Source: Henckelia pumila (taxonomy: Eukaryota; Streptophyta; Magnoliopsida; Lamiales; Gesneriaceae). Taken from it: 64,000 nucleotides of DNA. Each line of letters starts with the position of its first letter. Positions within the stretch are counted from its first letter, which is position 1. The notes under the pieces are model-generated. The model had not been told where the DNA came from, made no database searches, and was given only the letters and a program-made list of their open reading frames with translations. Of the stretch, positions 23,079 to 34,200 are shown piece by piece. Location: assembly GCF_033568475.1 (NCBI RefSeq), contig NC_133122.1, forward strand, positions 167,612,130 through 167,676,129. Direction: 5' to 3'. The position numbers and the translations under genes were made by a program.

Positions 23079-23126
23079 AGTCGGGCTGAGGCTATATACT
23101 ATGTGCTGCTTGGGAGGCAACCCAAG
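23079..23126 (+). other. Conserved AGGCAA-loop hairpin
   Basis: AGTCGGGCTGA followed 19 bp later by CTTGGGAGGCAACCCAAG: a 6-bp stem (CTTGGG with CCCAAG) closing the AGGCAA loop. Confidence 0.85.
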
Positions 23127-23726
23127 AGTTTCAGTATTATTTATTTATTTTGTTTATTTAATTTTTATGTATTTACTTCTTAAATTTGTCCCTTGTCAAT
23201 TTTTTTTATAGGATGTGTGGAGATGAAGTTTGGTGGTGTTACCCCCACTATACCCCAATGTGCTGCAAATGACGATGAAAAGGATGACGATTACGGATGG
23301 TCGTTGTCACCGGTACGTGCATTCCTATTCATTTCATTTGTGTTTTTTTTGTACATTGAGGACAATGCATAATTTAAGTTTGGGGTGTTTAAAAATTTTG
23401 AAAATTTTTAAAATTTTTGATGAGTTAGTTTGAGTTAGCATGATGTGTAATTGTGTTGACCTATGATGAAAATAATTTTTTGTGTCAAAATGTCAATGTT
23501 AACTATATTTAATCTTGAGTTATCGCAAAATTGCACTATGCCTTGATTGTTTAGACCCTAGTGATTAGAGAAGTTTTGTGATTTTGTGAGTGGATCGGAT
23601 TATTCGATTCTTAACTTTGATTTATACTTGAAACCGAGGTAGACTTCTACAAGCTTAGAAATGATTTATTGAATTCATTGAGTAGCTAAAAATTTGAAAA
23701 AGCAATAGAGGGGAAAAAAAATTTAA

Positions 23727-23925
23727 CAACTCCATCCGGTCCTGGAAAGGGATTGAAATCCTAATCACAAATCCATGGATAATTTTGCGGATAAAATGGG
23801 GTTGATGCTCCATCCGGACTATAGACGAGGGGATTGAAATCCGAATCCTATCTTTAGTTATAGCTAAGTTTGAGGATAATTTATGGGGATAAAATAAAAC
23901 TAGGTGCAAAATACGGCATTATTAA
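23727..23925 (+). repeat. CATCCGG/ATTGAAATCC block, copy B
   Basis: CTCCATCCGGTCCTGGAAAG, GATTGAAATCCTAATC, GCGGATAAAATGGGG, TGATGCTCCATCCGGACTAT, GATTGAAATCCGAATCC and AGTTATAGCTAAG in the same order as copy A. Confidence 0.88.
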
Positions 23926-24224
23926 AAAGCTTTGATATACCTTGAAAATTCTTTTTGATCTTAGTGAGTTGAAGTTCCACTTGGTAGAGAGTGTTTTAAA
24001 AGTTGAGAGCGGAATTGATGAATCTATGAAACAAACTTGTTGCATTAGTGTATCGAAAGCGAGGAGGATATATAGACAAGATTGGAAAATCACACACACA
24101 CGAGAACTATTGAGAAAATTAGAGGACATGTGTATGGAATCTTGGACTATGAAACTCAGAGGTCGATTACATTACTCGTTATTGTTTAGCTCGGGACTAG
24201 CAAAAGTCTAAGTTTGGGGGAATT

Positions 24225-25613
24225 TGATAAATTCAATTTATGCATTTAATTTATATATGATTTGACATGGAATTTGTGATGTATCGAGTATATATTATGC
24301 GTATTTGTTGTTGTTTTTGTGAGATGCAAGGATTGGAAGAAAAGTAGCAAGAAGAAGCGGAAAGATGAAATACGGAGCAGCAACTTCAGAAAATTACTGG
24401 GAATGTTTGAGACATCCAAATCCAATATCATCATTCATAATGAATTTTAGGATGTTTTGAAGCTGCTGTCAAAATTTTAGTTCGATCCTACGATTAGATT
24501 TTGAGATATTAATATTTTAAAATTGTCGTGCGCTGCAAAATAGCACATGCGAGAGGCATGCGCACCCACGCCCTTCTACTGAGCACCCGCGCGTCGCGAT
24601 TCCAGATTTGCATAGTCTTATTTTGGAAGGAAACTTTGGAATATTTATGGGCTTTCTTTGACGGGCTTTGAGGACATATAAAAGGGAATTGTTATGCACA
24701 ATAGAGAGGAGCAGCTGCCGCACAACTTAGACAGAAAAATTGGGAGTTAAGCATGAGAATTGGGAAGAGAAATCTGGACAAGAACTTGAAGAAATTGAAG
24801 AACAAAGACGAAGATCGATCGACTGGACACATTGTCAAGTACTCGGATTTGTTTTTCATCCTTTTAAACTTATTATTATTGATTTGATGTCTAGTTTCAT
24901 GAACATGATTTGGTTTTATTTATTTTTGATCATTAACTAAATTTTATTAGTCTAGATATTGACGTAGCATGGAGTAGACACTTCTACAACTTTTTTATTT
25001 TTTTGGATTTAATTTCTCATAGATTAATTGTTTTTCTAGATTGATTGTATTTTCAATTAATTGATCACTAATTGATTTGTTATATTTATTTGAAATCATT
25101 GCTCGGGAGAGGGGATTTTGAATAGGACCAATAGAAATTACACCGTTAATTGTTTATATAGCTCGGGAGAGTATATAACATTAATGGAGCCTTAGGAAGA
25201 ACATAGTTTTTAATATATCACTAAGACTAAATTTTTAATAGGGATATTGGAATTGAATATTAGTTGATGCACGAAAATAATACAATTAAGTGTTATTGGC
25301 TATTAATTGAAAAGAATTCATGAAAATAATTTAATAATGAGTAGTTGTTGTCGAAACCAGGTGAAATCAAAACCTCTAGACCATTTTCTCTCATTGATAT
25401 TTTTTGAAGTTATGTGTGCGCTTTGCTAAAATTTTCTGATTTTATTTAAGTTGAAAACCAAAAATATTTATTTAATTTTCTATATAAAGTTTAGACTATT
25501 TTAATTACAATTACTAGATAATTTTCAATATTACTCCACGTGGAATCGACACTCTATTCATCACTTTATTAAAACATGACACCATGCACTTGCGGGCACA
25601 AAAATATGCAACA
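24225..25613 (+). repeat. Middle LTR of the tandem element
   Basis: 1389 bp from TGATAAATTC to GCAACA, directly abutting the polypurine tract on the left and a PBS on the right. TATA-like TATAAAAG at 24677. No target duplication flanks it, so it is shared by both internal units and is not a separate insertion. Confidence 0.92.
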
Positions 25614-26954
25614 AGTTTTTGGCGTCGTTTCGGGGATTGGTTCAATTTATTGTGCAGTAATACTGTACCAAGTGATCTTGATTTTGATTTAGAATTATTA
25701 TTTTTTATTGTCTATTTATTATTATCATTATTTTTTGGATTAATTTATTTTGTTTTATCTATGTCTGTAGTTTATTCACAGATCTTAAAGTTTTGTAAGT
25801 GCGGACGCAGTCGGGCTGAGGCTATATACTATGTGCTGCTTGGGAGGCAACCCAAGAGTTTAAGTATTATTTATTTATTTTGTTTATTTAATTTTTATGT
25901 ATTTACTTCTTAAATTTTTCCCTTGTCAATTTTTTTTATAGGATGTGTGGAGATGAAGTTTAGTGGTGTAACCCCCACTATACCCCAATGTGTTGCAAAT
26001 GACGATGAAAAGGATGACGATTACTGATGGTCGTTGTCACCGGTACGTGCATTCCTATTCATTTCATTTGTTTTTTTTTGTACATTGAGGACAATGCATA
26101 ATTTAAGTTTGGGGTGTTTAAAAATTTTGAAAATTTTTAAAATTTTTGATGAGTTAGTTTGAGTTAGCATGATGTGTAATTGTGTTGACCAATGATGAAA
26201 ATAATTTTTTGTGTCAAAATGTCAATGTTAACTATATTTAATCTTGAGTTATCGCAAAATTGCACTATGCCTTGATTGTTTAGACCCTAGTGATTAGAGA
26301 AGTTTTGTGATTTTGTGAGTGGATCGGATTATTCGATTCTTAACTTTGATTTATACTTGAAACCGAGGTAGACTTCTACAAGCTTAGAAATGATTTATTG
26401 AATTCATTGAGTAGCTAAAAATTTGAAAAAGCAATAGAGGGAACAAAAATTTTTAACAACTCCATCCGGTCCTGGAAAGGGATTGAAATCCTAATCACAA
26501 ATCCATGGATAATTTTGCGGATAAAATGGGGTTGATGCTCCATCCGGACTATAGACGAGGAGATTGAAATCCGAATCCTATCTTTAGTTATAGCTAAGTT
26601 TGAGGATAATTTATGGGGATAAAATAAAACTAGGTGCAAAATACGGCATTATTAAAAATCTTTGATATACCTTGAAAATTCTTTTTGATCTTAGTGAGTT
26701 GAAGTTCCACTTGGTAGAGAGTGTTTTAAAAGTTGAGAGCGGAATTGATGAATCTATGAAACAAACTTGTTGCATTAGTGTATCGAAAGCGAGGAGGATA
26801 TATAGACAAGATTGGCAAATCACACACACACGAGAACTATTGAGAAAATTAGAGGACATGTGTATGGAATCTTGGACTATGAAACTCAGAGGTCGATTAC
26901 ATTACTCGTTATTGTTTAGCTCGGGACTAGCAAAAGTCTAAGTTTGGGGGAATT
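25614..26954 (+). other. Second internal region of the tandem element
   Basis: 1341 bp, about 99% like 22884-24224. Carries the AGTCGGGCTGA box (25809-25819), hairpin (25839-25856), CATCCGG block (26457-26655) and polypurine tract (26941-26950). Confidence 0.9.
26457..26655 (+). repeat. CATCCGG/ATTGAAATCC block, copy C
   Basis: Nearly identical to copy B, with one or two substitutions (for example GAGGAGATTG for GAGGGGATTG). Confidence 0.88.
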
Positions 26955-28363
26955 TGATAAATTCAATTTATGCACTTAATTTATATATGATTTGACATGG
27001 ATTTTGTGATGTATCGAGTATATATTTTGCGTATTTGTTGTTGTTTTTGTGAGATGCAAGGATTGAAAGAAAAGTAGCAAGAAGAAGCGGATAGATGAAA
27101 TACGGAGCAGCAACTTCAGAAAATTACTCGGAATGTTTGAGACATCCAAATCCAATCTCATCATTCATAATGAATTTTAGGATGTTTTGAAGCTGCTGTC
27201 AAAATTTTAGTTCGATCCTACGATTAGATTTTGAGATATTAATATTTTAAAAGTGTCGCGCGCTGCAAAATAGCACATGCGAGAGGCATGCACGCCCATG
27301 CCCTTCTACTGAGCGCTCGCGCGTCGCGATTCTGGATTTTCATAATTTGATTTTGGAAGGAAACTTTGTAATATTTACGGGCTTTATTTGATGGGCTTCG
27401 AGGACATATAAAAAGGAATTGTTATGCACGATAAAGAGGAGCAGCCGCCGCACAACTTAGACAGAAAAATTGGGAGTTGAGCATGAGAATTGGGAAGAGA
27501 AATCTGGACAAGAACTTGAAGAAATTGAATAACAAAGACGAAGATCGATCGGCTGGACATGACGTCGAATATTCGGATTTGTTTTCATCCTTTTGAACTT
27601 ATTATTATTGATTTGATGTCTAGTTTCATGAACATGATTTGGTTTTATTTATTTTTGATCATTAACTAAATTTTATTACTCTAGAAGTTGACGTAACCTG
27701 GTGTAGATACTTCTACAACTTTTGATTTTTATTGTATTGAATTTCTCCTAGATTAATTGTTTTTCTAGATTTGATTGTCTTTTCAATTAATTGATCACTA
27801 ATTGATTTATTATATTTATTTGAAATCATTGCTCGGGAGAGAGGATTTTGAATAGGACCAATAAATATTAAACCGTTAATTGTTTATATAGCTTGGGAGA
27901 GTATATAACATTAATGGAGCCTTAGGAAGAACATCGTTTTTCATATATCACTAAGACTAGATTTTTAATTGGGATATTGGAATTGAATCTTAGTTGATAC
28001 ACATTATTTGTTGCTCGGGAGAGGGAAATAATACAATTAAGTGTTCTTGGCTATTAATTGAATAAAATTCATGAAAATAATTTAATTACGATTATTTGTT
28101 GTAGAAACCAGGTGAAATCAAAACCTCTAGACCATTTTCTCTCATTGATATTTTCTAAAGTTTTGTGTGCGCTTTGCTAAAATTTTCTGAATTTATTTAA
28201 TTTGAAAACCAAAAATATTTATTTAATTTTTTAGATAAAGTTAAACTATTTTAATTACAAGTACTAAATAATTTTCAATACTACTTCTCGTGGGATCGAC
28301 ACTCTACTCATCACTTTATTAAAACATGACACCATGCACTTGCGGGCATAAAAATATGCAACA
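26955..28363 (+). repeat. Third LTR of the tandem element
   Basis: 1409 bp from TGATAAATTC to GCAACA, followed by GTGAG. It is the most diverged of the three, with an extra CTCGGGAGAGG-like segment near 28015. Confidence 0.92.
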
Positions 28364-28500
28364 GTGAGCACTGTGGTGGTCGTCATGCATCCGAGAAGTG
28401 CCGTGGAGTTGGAGGTGCTTGTTTCAGTTGTGGCAAGATAGACCACATGAAGAGAGATTGTTTTCAGTCTATTGGAGGATCAAATTTCAATCATTGATAC
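28364..28500 (+). pseudogene. Tekay gag zinc knuckles
   Basis: Resumes gag at the GTGAG duplication. First knuckle CEHCGGRHASEKC (its first Cys codon is at 21490), second CFSCGKIDHMKRDC, both CCHC RNA-binding motifs of Gag. The frame ends at a TGA near 28495. Confidence 0.85.
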
Positions 28501-28539
28501 CACAGAGGCCATCTGGACAATTTGTTTGGAGCACCAACC

Positions 28540-28819
28540 AGAGGCCTAGTATTCTCGAGTAGATCAGGTTCAGAAAAAGAACGATGTGGTAATAACAGGT
28601 ACATTTTTATGTGAAATTCCTGCTTTAATTCTCATAGATACTGGTGCATCGCCTTCATTCATGTCGGCATGCTTCGTTAAGCACCATATATTGTCGTACG
28701 TGTCCTTAGACGTAGTGTTGTCTGTGTCTACCCCAATTGGCCATTCGGCTTTGGCCAAGCATTTAGTCTTGGTTTGCCCTTTAGAGTTTGAGAACTCTGA
28801 GTTGTCAGCAATCTTATGA
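28540..28819 (+). pseudogene. Tekay aspartic protease
   Basis: Retropepsin that would cleave the polyprotein. Active site LIDTGASPSF with DTGAS at 28637-28651, followed by GHSALAKHLVLVCPLEF, the usual downstream strand region. The frame stops at 28817-28819, but homology continues in another frame (MEDFDYIFGIDFL near 28830). Confidence 0.85.
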
Positions 28820-30360
28820 TTTTAGAGATGGAGGATTTTGACTATATCTTTGGTATTGATTTTTTGAATTCTTATCGAGCTACTGTGGATTTTTATCAAA
28901 AAAAATTTTAGTTTTTTCCGGTTGAGGGCGACGGTTTCTATGGTGAGGGAGCGCGACCTCCTATGCTTCTAGTATCAGTTCTGAAGGATGGTCAGGCTTT
29001 AAAGGTGGGTGGAAAAGGCTGCCTTATCTATGTAGTTGATACATCCATAAGGATCAAGGTTATTGAGGAATTGACAGTAGTTTGTGAGTACCCAGATGTT
29101 TTTCCGAATGAGATTCCTGGTTTTCCTCCAGTTCGAGAGATTGAGTTCGCGATCGAACTTGTGCCAGGAACGACACCAATTTCTCGTGCACCTTATCTTC
29201 TGACACTAGTAGAGATGAAGGATTTGAAGCAGCATTTGTAGGATTTTTTTGGATAAGAGATATATTTCCACCGAGCGTTTCACCTTGGGTAGCACCAGTG
29301 CTTTTCTTCAAGAAAAAGGATGGTTCCATGCTTCTCTGTATCGACTACAGACAATTGAACCAAGCAATGATCAAGAACATGTATCCTTTGCCACACATTG
29401 ATGATTTGTTCAACCAAATTCAAGGTACATCTATCTATTACAAGATTGACTTGAGGTCGAGTTATCATAAATTGCGAGTTCGAGATACAGATGTTTTGAA
29501 AACTGTGTTTAGGTATGATCACAGAGTTTTTAATGATGCCTTTTGGACTAACAAACGTGCCTGCAGTTTTTATTGATTGATGAACAGAGTCCTTCGCAGT
29601 TATTTGGACAAATTCATCGTGGTTTTTATTGATGATATTTTGATCTATTCGCGTAATGTTGATGAACGTGCGCAACACTTGACGCTTGTACTTCAAATTC
29701 CCTGTGAGAAGCAGTTATATGTCAAGTTCAACAAGTACGAGTTCTGGATTGACCAAGTAGTGTTCCTTGCTCATGTCATTTCTCGGGAAGGAATTTCAGT
29801 GGACTTGAGCAAGACTGAAGCTATATTGAACTGGCCACTTCCGACGACAGCTTCAGAGATTTGTAGCATATTGGGTTTGGCATGGTACTATGGGATTAAT
29901 CAAGAATTTCTCACAGGCTGATAGGCCGCTGATGCAGTTGAAAGGAAGGATTTTCCTTTTATCTGGTCAGTCGAGTGTGAGAAGAGCTTCGATGAGTTGA
30001 GGAGTCGACTGACTACCGCGCTTGTTCTTGCTTTACCATTTGGATCTGGAGGCTATGTGGTATATACAAATGCATCTCTTCAAGGTTTGGGTTGTGTGCT
30101 GACACATAACTGGCATGTGATTGCCTATGATTCTTGACAGTTGAAGACCCATGAAGGAACTACCTAGTGCAAGATCTAGGACTTGTAGATATCGTGTTTG
30201 CACTAAAGATCTGGTGTCATTATCTGTATGACGAGCATTTCAAGATCTTTTTACACCACAAGAGTTTAGATATTTGTTCACTCAGGCTGAGTTGAACATG
30301 CGGCAGTGTCGTTGGATGGATCTTCTGAAAAATTATGATGGTGAAATCAAGTGCAATCTA
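28820..30360 (+). pseudogene. Tekay reverse transcriptase and RNase H
   Basis: RT linker [18 protein letters not shown] (29095 onward). RT core: [20 protein letters not shown] near 29330, [14 protein letters not shown] near 29440 and the catalytic FIDDILIYS near 29623-29650. The RT C-terminal SREGISVDLSKTEAI is near 29790. RNase H is heavily decayed (CGSGGYVVYTNASLQGLG-like near 30050). At least six stops or frame changes, among them TAG at 28907, TAG near 29238 and TGA at 29574. The reading is cut by an LTR fragment at 30368. Confidence 0.88.
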
Positions 30361-30367
30361 GGTTCTG

Positions 30368-30600
30368 TGTAGTAGTCCGACTACTAAACTAATCCATTTC
30401 ATAAAAACATGATTAAGGAGTTCTCAAATGAGTTAATGGAGTGGAAAATAGGATTCAGGACATTCAAAATAGTCTAAGAGGAGTTCTTAGTGCCTAGGAG
30501 TTTGGACGATCCGAACTAGGCAAGGCAATAGATCGGAATCTCCGAGGATATTGGACGATCCGATCTCCATTGTATAAGATAAGATAAAATCGAGATTTGA
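30368..30600 (+). mobile_element. Truncated LTR start inserted in pol
   Basis: TGTAGTAGTCCGACTACTAA begins right after RNase H coding sequence and resembles the start of the LTR at 36595 (TGTAGTAGCTC), including ATGATTAAGGAGTTC and palindromic GGACGATCCGAACT motifs. It ends near 30600, before any TATA box. It replaces the RNase H/integrase junction and the integrase zinc finger. The right boundary is approximate; no duplication seen. Confidence 0.6.
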
Positions 30601-31291
30601 TTGGACAGCTCCAGGCAGTATGATGCTATTTTGGTGGTTGTAAAAAAATTTTCCAAATCTTCACACTTTTTTCCGTATAACCACGAGATCGCATGACGAG
30701 TTTATACAAATAGGAGATTGTGCGATTTCATGGATTCCCTTTGAGCATAGTCAGTGATAGTGATCCGAGGTTCACCTCATGATTTTGAGGTAGCTTTCAG
30801 CGAGCCTTGGGTACTACATTGAGTTTGAGCATTGCATATCACGCTGAGACCGATGGTCAATCCAAGAGGACTATTAGGATATTAGAGGATATGTTGAGGA
30901 CTTCAATTATAGATTTTGGGTTATACTGGCAGAATCACTTGCCGATGATAGAGTTCTCGTACGACAATAACTATGATCTTAGTTTTGGCATGACACCATT
31001 TGAAGCTTTATATGGTCGCCATTTTCGGAAACCCTTATTTTTGGATGAGATAGGGGAACGACAAGTTGAAGGACCGGAGTTGATCCAATAGATCTTGGAT
31101 AAGGTTGAGTTGGTCAAAAAAAATATCAGGACCGTACATGACAGACTGGCCAGTTATGCCAACACCAAGCGCAGACCATTGCATTTTGAGGTGAGAGAAT
31201 ATGTTTTCTTGCGACTATCACCTTTCCAGAAGGTGATGAGATTCGGTTTGAAGGGTAAGTTATAGCCTTGATTCATTGGTCCATTTGAGGT
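30601..31291 (+). pseudogene. Tekay integrase core
   Basis: Recognisable from YDAILVVVKKFSKSSHF near 30620 (the usual D is in the diverged start), then SLSIAYHAETDGQSKRTI at 30822-30880 with the catalytic E in DMLRTSIIDFG context upstream of WQNHLPMIEFSYDN, and TPFEALYGRHFRKPL near 30993. The segment continues to PFEVLE at 31291, where the hAT element interrupts it. Stops lie near 30690, 30745 and 31090. Confidence 0.88.
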
Positions 31292-31299
31292 ACTAGAGA
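31292..31299 (+). other. Target-site duplication of the hAT element, left
   Basis: ACTAGAGA, repeated exactly at 36153-36160. Eight bp is the hAT standard. Confidence 0.93.
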
Positions 31300-34200
31300 A
31301 TAGGGGTGTAAATGAGGCAAACTACTCATGAGCAACTCATGAGTTGCTCGATCAATGCTCGACTTGAGTAGCTCGACAATTAAATGGAGTTGAGTTCGAG
31401 CTTCAAATGTGTCTATTCGAGTAGATCGCAAGCTACTCGAATAATTATAAAATTAATTTTTTTAATAGATTTGTAGTATAAGGGTAGTTTGTCAATTATT
31501 AAACCCTAAACTAAAATAACCTAAATAGAATAACTCTTCACGTTGCATAATATACCTTTGTCATTCCTCAATCTGCATTCCTTCGTTCCATACTTTCCTT
31601 CGGACTTCTTGACAATCAGATTTGAAGCTTTGGATCTGGCATCGGCGAAGAGATCACAGAAGAAAAAAAGCAGCGAAGAGTGAAAATGTTTTATTCTTTA
31701 CTTGTCATCTTGGAAATTGTTTGCTCTGATTAATTATTGGTTATTGAATCTTTGGAGTTGGCTTGGTATTTGATAAATTTATTCACATTCTTTGAAGTTC
31801 AGAACTCCCTAATTCGAGTCTGGTCAATAAATCTATCTATATTTCTTGTGCGATAGTCAAACAAATTAGATGGGTCAATAAATTGATTCAGCTAGATGAT
31901 CATTAAGCTTTTACCATTCATAGAATTTATTGATATAAATTTTGGACAATCTTTAATCATCAAAGATTCAAGTTTGGATGGTAATATACAATCAGGTAAA
32001 CATGATAGCTTGGGACAGTAACTTATTTTGTGTACTTTAATTTAGCAAGAACATGATTATAGTTGGTTATTGAATTGATTTAACTCAATTATTATTTAGA
32101 ATTAAAATTTTATTGTTTGGGGAAAAGAATACTTAGAACATAGAATCCATGTTCAAAATATTCGTGTTTCATTCCCGAGATGGTTTGATTTCCTTGCTCA
32201 ATGAGCCACATAATTTTGAACTTCTTATGTTTCAATTCTACTGTTAGTGTTTCAATTCTCAGTTTTTATGTGTTTATTGCACAAGGAAAATACCGCTCTA
32301 GGGAAGCTTATAAAAACAAGAGTATTTTCTTCTCAATCGCTACCAAAAGACACCTTCCACCCGTGCCATGCTCTAGGTTTGATTAATTTTTTTTAATCTC
32401 TGTTTTAACAATCAAATGTGCTTCATTTTTTTTCTATATATGCAAGAAACAGGGACAACATATTTTTTGTACAATCCAACCAAAATTCAATCAATCTCAG
32501 GAACTAATATCTTATATCTTAGAATCCGAGCAAAATAAAGATTTATATTAGCTCGTGAGCAGAATTCTCTATGACTTCGAGTGATATATCTTATTATTAG
32601 CATTGTAAAATCTCATTAATTGTTTTATTTATTTATTTTTTGTAATAAGTCAAATATTAAATTTTCAAGAAAAATCTGTTTAATTGAATTTATTTAAATT
32701 TATGTTACAGGTGATTTTAATCAATGTGAAGGATCTTCAACCCTTTTTTGGTTCAACTAGTTCTTCTAGTTCAATCATGACAAACTCCATTATGACTCTT
32801 AATGTTTCTACACCGTCGACATCTAATGACCCTAATCAAATGGCAGAAAATACAGATAAAGAGAAAGAATCTCAAGATCATGTAGAGGAGGCTGATCCAG
32901 ATCCATTTGCACCCAAAAAAAGACTTAAAAAATCTGGTGTATGGGAAGAGTTTACAGAAATCTAGGTAAATGGTGGCAAAAAATCAGAGTGTGTGCATTG
33001 TAAGACACGCTTGACCATTTATAAAACCAGACCGATGAGTAATTTTCGAAGACATTTAGAGAATTGTGTTGTAAGAGCAGAAAAAATAAATAAATGCACA
33101 ACATAAAAAAATTTTCAGTTATCACTCAAGTAATTGTGCATCATTTCAGCTTGTTTCAATTTCTACAAAGTTTGATATAGGAAGAATGAGATAGGCATAC
33201 ACATTGGATTTTAATGCATGAGCATCCCTTCACTATCTTAGAAGAATAAGGACTTAACATGATGTTAAAGTTTGGGATGCTCGAGTAGAAAAAACTATAA
33301 CTTACCACCGGAAAGACTGATTGTGTGGTAGTGTATGAGCAAGAAAAAAAGAAGTTGAAGAATAAGCTTAAAAAGGCTGAAAATGTGAGCTTGAAAACAG
33401 ACATGTGGAAGTCTAAAAATCAAAAGATTGAGTATATGGTAGTGACAGGGCATTTGATCGATGATGAATGGAAGTTTCAAAAACGAGTACTCAAGTTTGT
33501 ACACATTCCTCCTCCTCGTAGAGGTCTCCAAATATCAGATGTCATTTTCAAATGTGTGAAAGATTGGGGCATTCAGAATAAAACCTGTTCTATTTCAGTT
33601 GACAATTCGTCAAACAATGATTCTGCTATTCGTTTATTGAAAGATAATTTCTCAAGGACCAACAAATTTTTATGTGATGGGAAGCTTTTTCATGTTAGGT
33701 GTTGTGCGTATGTTTTGAATTTTATGGTTCAAGATGGATTGAGTGAGATTGTGGATATCATTAAAAATAAAAGAGTAAGCGTAGACTATATTAATCGATC
33801 GGATGGAAGGATTATTCTTTTTTCAGAAATATTTCAACAATTGCAATTACCTCGAAAAAAAATTAATTCATGATTGTTGAACAAGTTGGAATTCGACATA
33901 CCAGATGTTAATTTGTGCACTTAAATTTCGTGAAGTGTTTCCACAATTTGCCGATAGAGATGCACATTATGATTGTTGCCCTAGTTTAGAAGATTGGAAT
34001 AAAGTTGAGAAAGAATGCTCAATTTTACAGTATTTCTGGACAACTACACAAAATATTTCTGGAAGTGAATATCCAGCATCTAATTTGTTCCTTAAAGAAG
34101 TTCAGAAGATTAAAATGATGTTGGCTAGAATTGCTGATGTTTCTGATGAATTCATACGAGCAATAATTCGAAAAATGAAATTGAAGTTTGATTATTATTG

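Larger units (their letters stand above)
22884..24224 (+). other. First internal region of the tandem element
   Basis: 1341 bp, no protein domain recognised. PBS-like sequence 22890-22906, AGTCGGGCTGA box 23079-23089 and hairpin 23109-23126, CATCCGG block 23727-23925, and polypurine tract AGTTTGGGGG 24211-24220 just before the next LTR. Confidence 0.9.
21496..28363 (+). mobile_element. Coding-less Athila-type element with LTR-internal-LTR-internal-LTR structure
   Basis: Begins TGATAAGTG, ends GCAACA, and is flanked by GTGAG at 21491-21495 and 28364-28368. Three LTRs (1388, 1389 and 1409 bp) alternate with two internal regions of exactly 1341 bp each, about 99% alike (17 or so differences counted by eye). 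There is no gag or pol domain; open frames of 60-110 codons repeat between copies but match nothing I know. The internal regions keep Athila 3' signals: the AGGCAA hairpin, the CATCCGG block and the polypurine tract. It is best read as a non-autonomous (LARD-like) element duplicated by unequal recombination. Confidence 0.92.

Noticed and set aside
22845..23183. 112-codon ORF repeated at 25584-25913 as a possible small protein
   Set aside because: It overlaps the LTR end and PBS, resembles no domain, and its repetition is explained by the duplicated internal region.
24225..25613. Middle LTR as a separate solo-LTR insertion
   Set aside because: It directly abuts a polypurine tract and a PBS with no target duplication, so it belongs to the tandem element.
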